A DNA stretch of 64,000 nt, taken from JAAYRG01 sp964643255. Lineage in GTDB: Bacteria; Bacillota; Clostridia; Lachnospirales; Lachnospiraceae. The stretch's first letter is position 1; every line of letters begins with the position of its first letter. Position numbers and translations under genes: made by a program. This document shows, in pieces, positions 33,952-43,348 of this stretch. Under the pieces are notes generated by a model that saw only the letters and a program-made list of their open reading frames with translations, had not been told where the DNA came from and ran no database searches. The stretch is taken from the NCBI GenBank assembly GCA_964643255.1, contig CAZXSM010000001.1, forward strand, positions 14,055-78,054. Direction: 5' to 3'.

Positions 33952-35262
33952 TTATAAACCTATATTAAAAATCATATTTTCGATAAATGTACCGTAACCT
34001 TTAGTTGAATCCTGTATAAAAACATGAGTTACTGCACCTATTATTTTTCCATCCTGAATTATAGGACTGCCACTCATGCCCTGTACGATTCCTCCAGTTT
34101 TATCAAGAAGGTCTAGGTCTGTAATTTGTAACACTATTTCTTTACTATTATTTGAGCTTCCAAGAGTTACACTTTCTATTAAAACATCGTATTCTTCTAC
34201 CTTATTATCTACACATGTAAGTATGGATGCATTTCCTTCATGAACCTCTTGCTTTAGCCCTACTGGAAGAGCTTTAAAACGACTTAATTCATTTTTATTA
34301 TTTACTTTACCGTATATTCCTTGGGAGGTGTTTTTTTCTATATTACCAATTATATTTTCCTCATCCTGATTAATAAGACCTATTAATTCTCCAGGTTCTC
34401 CGTCTCTACCTTTTACTACAGTCATAATGTCTGCACTATATATGTTACCTTTGCCTACCTCTACAATCTTACTCGTATCAATGTCAGTTATTCCATGTCC
34501 TAAAGCCCCATAATATCCGTCATCTGTAAGAAAGGTTAGTGTACCTATTCCTTGAGTATCATCCCTTATCCAAACACCAATTTTATATTCTCCAGAGGAT
34601 GTATTAACTGGGTTTAGCTTATAATCCAAATATTCTCCATCTCTACGGACTTGTATATCAAGTGTGTCACCGTCTGATTTATCGATTATTTCCATTAATT
34701 CTTCTTTATAATTAATTTTTTTCCCATTTACTTCAGTAATATAATCACCAGTTCTAAGTTTATTTAAAGCTGGTTCATAATTAAGTCCATCTTCACCTTG
34801 AATAACTCCAGTTCCGAGAACCATAATACCATCACTTTCAATGTAGATACCAATTGTATTACCTGCTGGTAATAAGTTCATGTTTTCTATAACATCCACA
34901 TTAACTTGTTTAAAATTTAGAAAACCAAATAATTTTACATTTATCTTATGATTACCATACTCTGTCGCCTTTAATGTAAATGGATTACTTAAGTTTAATT
35001 TAATTTCATCACTAGGGACACTTTTATTATTTATACTTAATACCCCCGTAGAAGATTTTATTTCTCCTTCTAATGGTAAGGGTAAGTCAAATGAAAAATT
35101 TTCGTCTTTGTTTAATGTGATATTTATATTGTCTGGGACTGCTTGATATAACTTAATTGTTCCTAAAATTAAAATCCCTACAATAATTATTACACTAATT
35201 AATCTTGCTACTTTTTTCTTAGAAGATCTTTTCCTGGATTTTCTGGTTTTATGTCTAATCAT
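33952..35262 (-). CDS. spoIVB: SpoIVB serine peptidase (S55), forespore checkpoint protease
   Basis: Secreted from the forespore into the intermembrane space, it cleaves SpoIVFA to release pro-sigma-K processing. The 436 residues begin with a Lys/Arg-rich stretch and one membrane segment (about 21-41). A PDZ domain follows (about 140-215, with LRTGDYITEVNGKKI). The S55 peptidase domain has the His in ALGHGITD and the Ser motif GMSGSPI at 395-401. GGAGTGTACG precedes the ATG. It sits between recN and spo0A, the conserved order. Whether the sigma-K pathway here needs it, as in Bacillus, cannot be seen. Confidence 0.97.
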   Translation of the reverse strand: MIRHKTRKSRKRSSKKKVARLISVIIIVGILILGTIKLYQAVPDNINITLNKDENFSFDLPLPLEGEIKSSTGVLSINNKSVPSDEIKLNLSNPFTLKATEYGNHKINVKLFGFLNFKQVNVDVIENMNLLPAGNTIGIYIESDGIMVLGTGVIQGEDGLNYEPALNKLRTGDYITEVNGKKINYKEELMEIIDKSDGDTLDIQVRRDGEYLDYKLNPVNTSSGEYKIGVWIRDDTQGIGTLTFLTDDGYYGALGHGITDIDTSKIVEVGKGNIYSADIMTVVKGRDGEPGELIGLINQDEENIIGNIEKNTSQGIYGKVNNKNELSRFKALPVGLKQEVHEGNASILTCVDNKVEEYDVLIESVTLGSSNNSKEIVLQITDLDLLDKTGGIVQGMSGSPIIQDGKIIGAVTHVFIQDSTKGYGTFIENMIFNIGL

Positions 35263-35439
35263 ACGTACACTCCTTTAGTTTGTTGAAATTAATAAAATAC
35301 TTGAATATTTTATTATAATTTTGTCATTGCCTATGTAAAATAGGTTAAAATATTAGGGACCTGCATTAATAACACTTTGCAAAATCCCTAAATATTTTCT
35401 AGTACTTTTATTAGTATACGTATTTTTGAAATTTTAAAA

Positions 35440-37122
35440 CTAGTATTTTTTAGTTTTATTTGCTAATGCCTTCATTTCTCTGGCACTTTCCATAACAGTA
35501 TCTGTAATTTCTGCTCCTCCTAAAATTCTTGCGATTTCTTCAATAGATTCCTCTAATTCCAATTCTCTAATATCAGTATAAGTAGACTTTCCATCAGTTA
35601 CCTTTTCAATTATGTAATGTGTATCAGCCATTGAGGCAATTTGTGGCAAGTGAGTAATACATAAGACTTGGTGGTTAATGGCAATGGTAGATAATTTTTC
35701 AGAAACCTTTTGGGCTGTTCTTCCACTTATTCCTGCATCTATCTCATCAAAAATTAGAGTATGAATCTTATCTTTATCAGATAATACAGTCTTTATACCT
35801 AGCATTATTCTAGATAATTCACCACCTGAAGCAACATCTGATAATGGCTTTAGCTCTTCACCTGGATTAGTGGATATTAGAAAAGAAACCTCATCATATC
35901 CATTACTGTAGTATTGTGGCAATCTAGTAAAGTCTATTTCAAACTTGACATCAATAAAATTTAAGTCCTTAAGAGATTCAATCAATTTACTAGATAATTC
36001 CTTGCCTTTACTTTTTCTTATATTAGATAGTTCTCGTGACAAAGATTCTACCTTCTTTTCCCCTATCTTTATATCGCTTTTTAATTTTTCTATTGTTTTA
36101 TCGTAATTTAAATACTCTTCAAGTTTGTCTTCTTGTTCTTCCAAATAATTTAGAATTTCATCTATAGTATTACCATACTTGGCTTTTAAATGATTTATTA
36201 AATCTAATCTTTTTTCTATGATTTCAAGGTCTTGATCTTCTGAGTCTAAGTTAGATAAATAATCTGCTAATTCCCTATTGAAATCATTAAGCAATAGGTC
36301 AATATCTTGTAACTGACTAGATAATTGCTTTATATTAGGGTCAAGTTCTTCAATTTTTAATAAACCTTTTGTAGCCCTTCCAATGTTTTCGCTTGCTGAC
36401 GATTTCCCAATATCACTTAAGGCTCCGTAAACATCTGCTAAAGTTTCTTTAATAGTTTTTGCATTAGACATCCTTTTATATTCAATACTTAATCTTTCAT
36501 CTTCACCCTTTTTTATTCCCGCTTCTCTTATTTCATTAATTTCATATTCTAAAAAAGAAATCTCTCTAAGCCTCATATCTTCATCAATGTTTAACTTTGC
36601 TAACTTGTTTTTCATTTCAGCATAATCCTTATATTCTATAGCTAGTTCTTTCTTTACACCAGCTATTTCTTCTTTTGCATATTGGTCTACAATATCTAAT
36701 TGTTGATCCTTATATAAGAGGGCTTGATGCTCATGTTGACCATGAATATCAATTAATAGAGAGGTTATGTCTTTTACGATACGGAGCGTTACAGTTTCTC
36801 CATTTATTCTACTAGTAGATCTTGACTTCATAATTTTTCTAGTAATAATGATTTCGCCATTATCAATAGGTATATCGTAACTTTTAACTTTATCAATTAT
36901 GTCCTGGTCATGAGTTTGAAAAATCACTTCTACTAGAGCATAATCGGCATCTTTTCTAATTATATCTGTGGATACTCTTCCACCTATAGCCACGTTAATC
37001 GAGCCAATTATTATAGATTTACCAGCTCCTGTTTCACCAGATAAAATATTTAGTCCGTCTCTGAAATCAACTTCAACATCATCAATTATTGCAAAGTCTT
37101 TTACATGTATATTTAGTAACAA
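35440..37122 (-). CDS. recN: DNA repair protein RecN
   Basis: An SMC-like ATPase that gathers DNA double-strand breaks. The 560 residues have Walker A GETGAGKS near 29-36, a long central coiled-coil region (about 155-370), the ABC signature ASGGELSRIMLG near 430-441 and Walker B HTLIFDEIDAGISG near 451-464. The start is a TTG at 37122, 8 bases after AGGAGG; no better start exists. spoIVB follows 177 bp downstream. In most Clostridia argR lies directly upstream of recN; here uppP and yebC intervene. Confidence 0.96.
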   Translation of the reverse strand: MLLNIHVKDFAIIDDVEVDFRDGLNILSGETGAGKSIIIGSINVAIGGRVSTDIIRKDADYALVEVIFQTHDQDIIDKVKSYDIPIDNGEIIITRKIMKSRSTSRINGETVTLRIVKDITSLLIDIHGQHEHQALLYKDQQLDIVDQYAKEEIAGVKKELAIEYKDYAEMKNKLAKLNIDEDMRLREISFLEYEINEIREAGIKKGEDERLSIEYKRMSNAKTIKETLADVYGALSDIGKSSASENIGRATKGLLKIEELDPNIKQLSSQLQDIDLLLNDFNRELADYLSNLDSEDQDLEIIEKRLDLINHLKAKYGNTIDEILNYLEEQEDKLEEYLNYDKTIEKLKSDIKIGEKKVESLSRELSNIRKSKGKELSSKLIESLKDLNFIDVKFEIDFTRLPQYYSNGYDEVSFLISTNPGEELKPLSDVASGGELSRIMLGIKTVLSDKDKIHTLIFDEIDAGISGRTAQKVSEKLSTIAINHQVLCITHLPQIASMADTHYIIEKVTDGKSTYTDIRELELEESIEEIARILGGAEITDTVMESAREMKALANKTKKY

Positions 37123-37368
37123 GGGATTAGCCTCCTTAGAATTTTATATTTTTGCTTTTGTATTTATCTTATAGTTGTTTAAAAATTATAGCAAGAATAA
37201 TTTATTAATAAGCTTATTTTTGTAATTTGCTACATGTTTATTCTTATTTATTTAGTGATTAATTTGTTTTATTATAAGAAATTTAAATTTTGAGTAGTTA
37301 AAATTGACTTGATGGTATATAATATTAATGATTTTGATTTCAATACATATAATTGGAGGATTTAAAAG

Positions 37369-38196
37369 ATGGATTTTTTTATTGAAATATTAAAGGTAAT
37401 ATTCCTAGGAATAGTAGAAGGTATTACCGAGTTTTTGCCTATTAGTAGTACGGGACATATGATACTAGTTGATGAGTTTATACAACTAGGCTTTTCTGAA
37501 GAATTTAAGGAAATGTTTTTTGTTGTTATTCAGCTAGGTGCTATTTTAGCTGTGGTTCTATTGTATTTTAATAAGCTAAACCCTTTTTCTAATAAGAAAT
37601 CTACTAAAGAGAAAAAAGAAGCATGGGATATATGGTTTAAAGTTATTGTAGGGATTATTCCAGCAGGTATACTTGGATTATTTTTAAATGATTGGCTAGA
37701 TGAACATTTTTATAATTATAAAGTAGTTTCAATAACTTTAATAGTCTATGGTATATTATTTATTATAACAGAAAATCGTAACAAAGATAAAGTTGCTTCT
37801 ATAACTAACTTTAAAGAGCTTGATTATGCTACAGCCTTTAAAATTGGTTTATTTCAAGCACTGTCACTAATTCCAGGAACATCCCGTTCAGGTGCAACAA
37901 TCCTAGGGGGTATTATTCTTGGTTCATCTAGATATGTAGCAACTGAATTCTCATTTTTCATGTCAATTCCTGTAATGTTTGGTGCAAGCGCTCTTAAATT
38001 ATTGAAGTTTGGTTTTAATTTTAGCTCTCATGAGCTTATTGCCCTACTTATTGGAATGCTAGTAGCCTTCCTAGTATCACTTGTGGCTATTCGCTTCCTA
38101 CTTAACTATATCAAGAAAAACGACTTCAAAGCCTTCGGCTGGTACCGAATTATCCTTGGTCTATTAGTTATATTTTATTTTGCATTTATTGCCTAA
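37369..38196 (+). CDS. uppP: Undecaprenyl-diphosphatase UppP (BacA)
   Basis: A polytopic membrane phosphatase that recycles undecaprenyl pyrophosphate to the monophosphate carrier for peptidoglycan synthesis; it also confers bacitracin tolerance. The 275 residues carry the two active-site motifs EGITEFLPISSTGHMIL near residues 17-33 and LIPGTSRSGATILGG near 164-178. About eight hydrophobic segments are visible. AATTGGAGGATTTAAAAG precedes the ATG. It is a single plus-strand gene inserted between the minus-strand recN and yebC, with a shared bidirectional terminator after it. Confidence 0.95.
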   Translation: MDFFIEILKVIFLGIVEGITEFLPISSTGHMILVDEFIQLGFSEEFKEMFFVVIQLGAILAVVLLYFNKLNPFSNKKSTKEKKEAWDIWFKVIVGIIPAGILGLFLNDWLDEHFYNYKVVSITLIVYGILFIITENRNKDKVASITNFKELDYATAFKIGLFQALSLIPGTSRSGATILGGIILGSSRYVATEFSFFMSIPVMFGASALKLLKFGFNFSSHELIALLIGMLVAFLVSLVAIRFLLNYIKKNDFKAFGWYRIILGLLVIFYFAFIA

Positions 38197-38227
38197 ATAT
38201 AAGGATTTAAGTTTAAGTCTATAATAG

Positions 38228-38271
38228 AAAAACAGTCGTGCTGGATTATGTCATCCTGCACGACTGTTTTT
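38228..38271. terminator. Bidirectional terminator between uppP and yebC
   Basis: A 14-bp perfect stem, AAAAACAGTCGTGC (38228-38241) with GCACGACTGTTTTT (38258-38271), encloses a 16-base region that can itself pair as GGAT with ATCC. A-rich and T-rich flanks serve both convergent genes. Confidence 0.9.
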
Positions 38272-38285
38272 CTATGAGTAATATT

Positions 38286-39026
38286 TTAGTTTTCCTCAGG
38301 TATGTCCCAATTATGATAAACCTCTTGAACGTCATCGTCTTCTTCTAAGAGGTCTAGAATTTTATTCATGTTTTTGATATCAGTTTCATCTGTAAGCTCC
38401 ACTAATGTTTGTGGGGTTTTTGTTATCTCTGCTTGAACCATTGGTATATTAAGTTTTTCAATACCTTCTCGAACTACACTAAGATTAACAGGATCAGTTA
38501 TTATTTCGAAACCGTCATCTTCTTCTAAGAAGTCTTCAGCTCCTAAGTCTAGAGCTTCTAACATTAAATCGTCCCCGGACCCATCCCATTCATTTTTGTC
38601 TATTAATATTTGTCCAACTCTGTCAAACATAAATGATACGCAACCTGTGGTTCCAACGTTTCCATTACCTTTGGTAAATGCTGATCTAACATTAGATGCT
38701 GTTCTGTTTTTGTTATCAGTTAAGGTATCAACAATTATTGCTGTTCCATTTGGACCATAACCTTCATAAGTCATACTTTCGTAGTCTACAGAACTGTCTG
38801 CACCTGATGCTTTTTTAATATTTCTCTCTATAGTATCATTAGGCATATTATAGGATTTTGCTTTTGCAATAGCATCCTTTAATCTATTATTGGTTTCAGG
38901 ATCTGGTCCTGCTTCTTTTACTGCTACTGTAAGCTCCCTACCTAACTTGGTAAACACTTTACCTTTTTTTGCATCATTTTTTGCTTTTTTATGTTTTATA
39001 TTTGCGAATTTTGAATGTCCAGCCAT
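38286..39026 (-). CDS. yebC: YebC/PmpR family protein
   Basis: A 246-residue cytoplasmic protein of the YebC family (TACO1), described both as a transcription regulator and, for one bacterial subgroup, as a factor that eases translation of polyproline stretches. The start MAGHSKFANIKHKKAKNDAKK is the family hallmark (residues 1-21), and AGPDPETNNRL and YEGYGPNGTAIIVD are also conserved. It starts at the ATG at 39026 after GGGAGTGTATAGC; the in-frame GTG at 39035 is within that site. Convergent with uppP. efp at 11.4 kb serves a related translation role. Confidence 0.95.
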   Translation of the reverse strand: MAGHSKFANIKHKKAKNDAKKGKVFTKLGRELTVAVKEAGPDPETNNRLKDAIAKAKSYNMPNDTIERNIKKASGADSSVDYESMTYEGYGPNGTAIIVDTLTDNKNRTASNVRSAFTKGNGNVGTTGCVSFMFDRVGQILIDKNEWDGSGDDLMLEALDLGAEDFLEEDDGFEIITDPVNLSVVREGIEKLNIPMVQAEITKTPQTLVELTDETDIKNMNKILDLLEEDDDVQEVYHNWDIPEEN

Positions 39027-39054
39027 GCTATACACTCCCTTTTTATTATTTTGT

Positions 39055-39090
39055 TAATTGCGAAACATATTGTATTGTTGTCGGAATTGC
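39055..39090 (+). repeat. Dispersed repeat, partial copy 2
   Basis: TAATTGCGAAACATATTGTA continues as TTGTTGTCGGAATTGC and closely matches the complement of 27050-27088. It lies between argR and yebC. The second, inverted arm seen in copy 1 is absent. Confidence 0.5.
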
Positions 39091-39118
39091 TTATATCAAT
39101 TATTTCTTAATAGATAAT

Positions 39119-39577
39119 CTAATTAGTTTTACTGTTAATTAATTTGTTTATTCTTTCTATAACATTAGGAACTTCTTCCGTTGATTTAATAGCACACAAA
39201 ATAGTATCATCACCTGCTATACAACCAACGATACCCGGAATATTCATTGAGTCAATTGCTGCAGCAACTGCCATTGCCATACCTGATACTGTTTTAATAA
39301 CTAGAATATTCTGAGCTGCTTCCATATATATATATCCACTCTTTAAAATCTGAATAAACTTTTCACTAAAATCAGGATCATTTTGGTTGAACATTCTGTA
39401 TACTTGCTTACCGCCTTCATTAACCTTTGTTAATTTAAGCTCACGAATGTCTCTAGAGATAGTTGCTTGAGTAACATTAAAACCTGCTTTATGAAGCATT
39501 GATAATAATTCTTCTTGGGTTTCAATGTCGTATTCATTTATTAGGTCAATTATTTTACTTTGTCTTTTTATTTTCAT
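39119..39577 (-). CDS. argR: Arginine repressor ArgR
   Basis: A 152-residue hexameric repressor of arginine metabolism. The N-terminal winged helix shows TQEELLSMLHKAGFNVTQAT and ISRDIRELKLTKV (about residues 17-49). The C-terminal arginine-binding core contains TVSGMAMAVAAAID and the signature GCIAGDDTILCA. It overlaps the nadK stop by one base (TAATG), so it is coupled to nadK. No arg genes are in the window; the position in the nadK-argR-recN block is conserved and likely historical. No ARG box was noticed nearby. Confidence 0.96.
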   Translation of the reverse strand: MKIKRQSKIIDLINEYDIETQEELLSMLHKAGFNVTQATISRDIRELKLTKVNEGGKQVYRMFNQNDPDFSEKFIQILKSGYIYMEAAQNILVIKTVSGMAMAVAAAIDSMNIPGIVGCIAGDDTILCAIKSTEEVPNVIERINKLINSKTN

Positions 39578-40446
39578 TACAATATTTCCTCACTGTTACC
39601 TAATTTAGTTCTTAATCTCTCAAAGATATTATTAGATTTAAATCTTATAAATTTCGTTGTTGTCTTTGATCTTTTAATATCTATTACATCTTCTGCTTGA
39701 AGTAAAATAGCTTCATGGCCATCAAAAGTGGCTAAAACTTCTTTTCTCTGGGTTTTTTTACTGATTTCAACCACAACCCTTATTTCATCATTTGAATTAA
39801 GAACTACAGAATGAGAATTAAGTGTATGGGGACATATTGGGGTCAAAATCATCACCTGATTGTCTGATGTTACAACTGGGCCTCCTGATGATAAATTATA
39901 TCCCGTTGAGCCTGTTGGTGTTGAAACTAGAATTCCATCACCTCTGTATCTGTTGGCTAATACACCATTTACATATACAGCAAGTGAAATAACTCTTGAA
40001 AATCCACTTCTTTCTACGACAATCTCATTAAGTACATTTCCAGTATATAACTTGTCTTTTCCTCTTGTTATACTTCCTTCTAGCATCATCCTATGAACCA
40101 AGTCATATTCCCCTCTAAACACCTTATCTAGAGCTTCATAGATCTTATGAACTTCTACTTCTGCTAGAAAACCTAGGGTTCCTATATTAATTCCTAGAAT
40201 GGGGATATCTCGGTTGGATATATCATGAACCGCCTGCAAGATAGTTCCGTCTCCACCTAGAACAACTATACAGTCAGTATCTGGGGGTATAGTATCAACA
40301 TCTGTATAAGGTCCACAACCACTGCTATCATTACATTCAAGTAAGATACATTCTCTATTGTTTTTCTGTATATAATCAGCAACTTTATTGGTAATTTCAT
40401 AGTTTATATCTTTATTTTCATTTGTTATTAAACAAAATTTGTTCAT
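39577..40446 (-). CDS. nadK: NAD kinase
   Basis: It phosphorylates NAD to NADP. The 289 residues contain the catalytic GGDGTILQAVH near residues 64-74, the second signature GDGILVSTPTGSTGYNLSSGGP near 168-189, and LTPICPHTLNSH near 201. It overlaps argR by one base and follows tlyA by 102 bp in the nusB-dxs-tlyA-nadK-argR series. TAGGAGTTATTTATAT precedes the ATG. Confidence 0.96.
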   Translation of the reverse strand: MNKFCLITNENKDINYEITNKVADYIQKNNRECILLECNDSSGCGPYTDVDTIPPDTDCIVVLGGDGTILQAVHDISNRDIPILGINIGTLGFLAEVEVHKIYEALDKVFRGEYDLVHRMMLEGSITRGKDKLYTGNVLNEIVVERSGFSRVISLAVYVNGVLANRYRGDGILVSTPTGSTGYNLSSGGPVVTSDNQVMILTPICPHTLNSHSVVLNSNDEIRVVVEISKKTQRKEVLATFDGHEAILLQAEDVIDIKRSKTTTKFIRFKSNNIFERLRTKLGNSEEIL

Positions 40447-40548
40447 ATATAAATAACTCCTAATTACAGTATTTTCTTTATTTTTTCTAAGCTACTTACT
40501 GTAAACATCTAAATTTTACGCATTAATATTAGCATATGGTCTATATTT

Positions 40549-41421
40549 TTACAAGCTTAATGAAACATGTGATATATCTACAATTTCTCTTATATATTGT
40601 GAGATATTATTTATATAGGCATTGTTTACGTATTTGTCACAATCTTCTATAGTAATTTTATTAGCGTTTTCATTACTTGCTAAACTGTTCTCACTTTTTT
40701 GTAAATGTAATAAATATTCAATATTACCTTCTGGACCTGTTATTGGAGAATAATCTAGATTTACTATATTAAAACCAACACTTATTGCAAATTTGATTAT
40801 TTTTTCAATAACTTCTATATGAATGTTTGAATCTCGAACAACACCTTTTTCACCAACTTGTTCTCTTTCTGCTTCAAATTGGGGCTTAATAAGGCATACC
40901 ACTTGTCCATTATCGATTAATATATTTCTAACAGGTACAAGTACTAGTTCCAATGAAATAAAAGCTACATCAATTGAGGAAAAATCAATAGGTTCACCTA
41001 TGTCTTTTGGTTTCACATAACGAATATTAGTTTTTTCCATTGTTACTACTCTATCGTCACTTCTAAGTTTCCATGCTAATTGATTAGTACCCACATCTAT
41101 GGCATATACCTTTTTTGCACCTTCTTGTAACATGCAATCAGTAAAACCACCTGTTGAGGAACCCACATCCATACATACCTTATCTTGCAAGTCTATACCA
41201 AAAACTTCTATGGCCTTTTCTAGCTTAAGTCCTCCTCGACTTACGTATTTGGGAGGCTTGCCTCTTACTTCTATTTTTGCTGTATCTTTAAATAATGTCC
41301 CCGCTTTAATCTCTCTTTGACCGTTTACAAAGACATGTCCCGCCATAATAATAGCCTTAGCCTTCTTATAAGAACTTGCTAAGTTTTTATTTACTAATAG
41401 TACATCTAATCTTTCTTTCAT
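40549..41421 (-). CDS. tlyA: TlyA family rRNA 2'-O-methyltransferase
   Basis: A 290-residue protein with an N-terminal S4 RNA-binding domain (about 1-60: ERLDVLLVNKNLASSYKKAK and HVFVNG) and an FtsJ-like methyltransferase domain (MDVGSSTGGFTDCMLQEGA near 79-97, the SAM site). The family methylates ribose in 16S and 23S rRNA; in mycobacteria this gives capreomycin sensitivity. It is also annotated as a hemolysin, which the fold does not support. It lies 10 bp after dxs, as in many Firmicutes. The C-terminal 30 residues are less conserved. Confidence 0.93.
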   Translation of the reverse strand: MKERLDVLLVNKNLASSYKKAKAIIMAGHVFVNGQREIKAGTLFKDTAKIEVRGKPPKYVSRGGLKLEKAIEVFGIDLQDKVCMDVGSSTGGFTDCMLQEGAKKVYAIDVGTNQLAWKLRSDDRVVTMEKTNIRYVKPKDIGEPIDFSSIDVAFISLELVLVPVRNILIDNGQVVCLIKPQFEAEREQVGEKGVVRDSNIHIEVIEKIIKFAISVGFNIVNLDYSPITGPEGNIEYLLHLQKSENSLASNENANKITIEDCDKYVNNAYINNISQYIREIVDISHVSLSL

Positions 41422-41431
41422 AAATCTACAT

Positions 41432-43309
41432 CTACACTCTCTTAAACTTATCTAATACTTTTCTATAAATAGATAAGGAATCTAATCCGTATTGAACTTT
41501 TAACTCATCAGGCTCACCTTGTTCTACGAAGCAATCTGGAATAGATATATTGATTTGTTTTATATTATTATAATTATTGCAAACTAAGAATGAGGATATT
41601 TTTTCACCAAAGCCTCCTGATTTAACATTTTCTTCTAGGGTAACCCAAAGATTGCATTTAGAAGAAAAGTCGTGAAGAACTTTCTCGTCAATAGGAGATA
41701 CAAAACGAGCATTTATTACTGAAGCTCTTATTCCTTGTTCTCCCAGCATATCCTTAACATGGACCGCTGTTTCCACCATACTTCCAACAGCCAATAATAA
41801 TACTTGTCCATCTTTTTCATCATATAAAACCTCAGCTTTACCATATTCAATCTCTTGTCTAAACTCACTAAGACCTTCATAGGCATTTCCTCTAGGATAT
41901 CTTATGGCTACAGGTCCATCATGGTCACAAGCAAAATATAACATTTGCCTAAGTTCTTTTTTGTTTTTTGGAGCCATAAGAGTCAGGTTAGGTAAATGAG
42001 ATAAAAATGACAAATCAAATAGCCCCTGGTGAGTTTCTCCATCTTTTCCTACAATTCCCGCCCTATCAATTGCAAAAACAACAGGTAAGTTATTAATGCA
42101 AACGTCATTCAATATTTGATCATAGGCTCTTTGTAAAAATGTAGAATATATTGCAACTACAGGTTTTAATCCACTTTTGGCTAAACCAGCTGCAAATGTT
42201 ACACCATGAGCTTCGGCTATTCCAACGTCAAAAAATCTATCTGGAAATTGTTCCTTAAACTGAGCAGTTCCTGTTCCATCAGGCATTGCTGCAGATATTG
42301 CTACTATTTTATCATCTTTTTTCCCTAACTCTATTAGGGTTTTTGAAAATACTTGGGTATAAGTAGGACCTTTTTTCTTACCTATACTTTTTCCTGTTTT
42401 TAAGTTAAATACACCTACCCCATGAAACTTATCTGGTTCATTTTCTGCTGGGATATATCCCTTGCCCTTTTTGGTTTTAACATGGACAATAACGGCGCCC
42501 TTAGCTTGATATGCGCTTTTAAGGGCGGTTAGAATTTCAGGTGTATTATGTCCATCTATAGGGCCTATATAGGTTAAACCTAAATCTTCAAATACCATAC
42601 CTGGTATGAATAATCTTTTAAGGGAGTCTTTAGATTTTCTAATTGTTCCTATTGCACTATCACCTGCAGGTAGGAAGTTTAAAGCCTTTTCAACCTGTTG
42701 CTTTAAATTATAATACTTTATGTCAGTTCGAACTTGTCCTAGATAATTAGACATTCCGCCAACATTCTTGGCAATTGACATATTGTTATCATTTAAAACT
42801 ATAACAAAGTTTGTATTAATTCGACCAGCATTATTTAAGGCCTCTAGAGCTAAACCTCCAGAAAGTGCACCATCACCAATTAGAGCTGTGATTTTAGAGT
42901 CTTCTCCTTTTAAATCTCTAGCCTTTACAAGACCCATTGCTAGAGATATTGATGTTGAACTATGACCAGTGTCAAATAGGTCACATTCACTTTCCTTGGA
43001 TTTAGGAAATCCACTTAGACCTTTAAACTTACGCAAGGTATCAAATTCATCTTTTCTACCTGTTAATATTTTATGAGTATAAGCTTGATGCCCCACATCC
43101 ATAATCAATTTATCTTTAGGGAAATTCATAGAAAGGTGAAGTGCCATGGTAAGCTCAACAACACCAAGGTTAGAAGCTAAATGACCTCCTGTTTTACTAA
43201 CATTAAGTAATAAAAACTTTCTAATCTCCTTGGCAAGTTTTCTATAATCAGCTGCTTGTATGTTCTTTATATCGTTAGGTTTATTTATTTTATCTAATAA
43301 TTCAGACAA
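41432..43309 (-). CDS. dxs: 1-deoxy-D-xylulose-5-phosphate synthase
   Basis: It condenses pyruvate and glyceraldehyde-3-phosphate to DXP, the entry of the MEP isoprenoid pathway, with ThDP. The 625 residues show HLASNLGVVELTMALH near 42-57, MDVGHQAYTHKILTGR near 70-85, the ThDP/Mg motif GDGALSGGLALEALNNAG near 145-162, and DRAGIVGKDGETHQG near 417. ispA lies 39 bp upstream and tlyA 10 bp downstream. AGGAGAAATTTT precedes the ATG. Confidence 0.97.
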   Translation of the reverse strand: MSELLDKINKPNDIKNIQAADYRKLAKEIRKFLLLNVSKTGGHLASNLGVVELTMALHLSMNFPKDKLIMDVGHQAYTHKILTGRKDEFDTLRKFKGLSGFPKSKESECDLFDTGHSSTSISLAMGLVKARDLKGEDSKITALIGDGALSGGLALEALNNAGRINTNFVIVLNDNNMSIAKNVGGMSNYLGQVRTDIKYYNLKQQVEKALNFLPAGDSAIGTIRKSKDSLKRLFIPGMVFEDLGLTYIGPIDGHNTPEILTALKSAYQAKGAVIVHVKTKKGKGYIPAENEPDKFHGVGVFNLKTGKSIGKKKGPTYTQVFSKTLIELGKKDDKIVAISAAMPDGTGTAQFKEQFPDRFFDVGIAEAHGVTFAAGLAKSGLKPVVAIYSTFLQRAYDQILNDVCINNLPVVFAIDRAGIVGKDGETHQGLFDLSFLSHLPNLTLMAPKNKKELRQMLYFACDHDGPVAIRYPRGNAYEGLSEFRQEIEYGKAEVLYDEKDGQVLLLAVGSMVETAVHVKDMLGEQGIRASVINARFVSPIDEKVLHDFSSKCNLWVTLEENVKSGGFGEKISSFLVCNNYNNIKQINISIPDCFVEQGEPDELKVQYGLDSLSIYRKVLDKFKRV

Positions 43310-43348
43310 AATTTCTCCTCATTTCTATTATTTACTTTAGGTAATTAT

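Noticed and set aside
40549..41421. Hemolysin A
   Set aside because: The S4 plus FtsJ-like methyltransferase layout and the SAM site show an rRNA methyltransferase of the TlyA family; the hemolysin name is historical.
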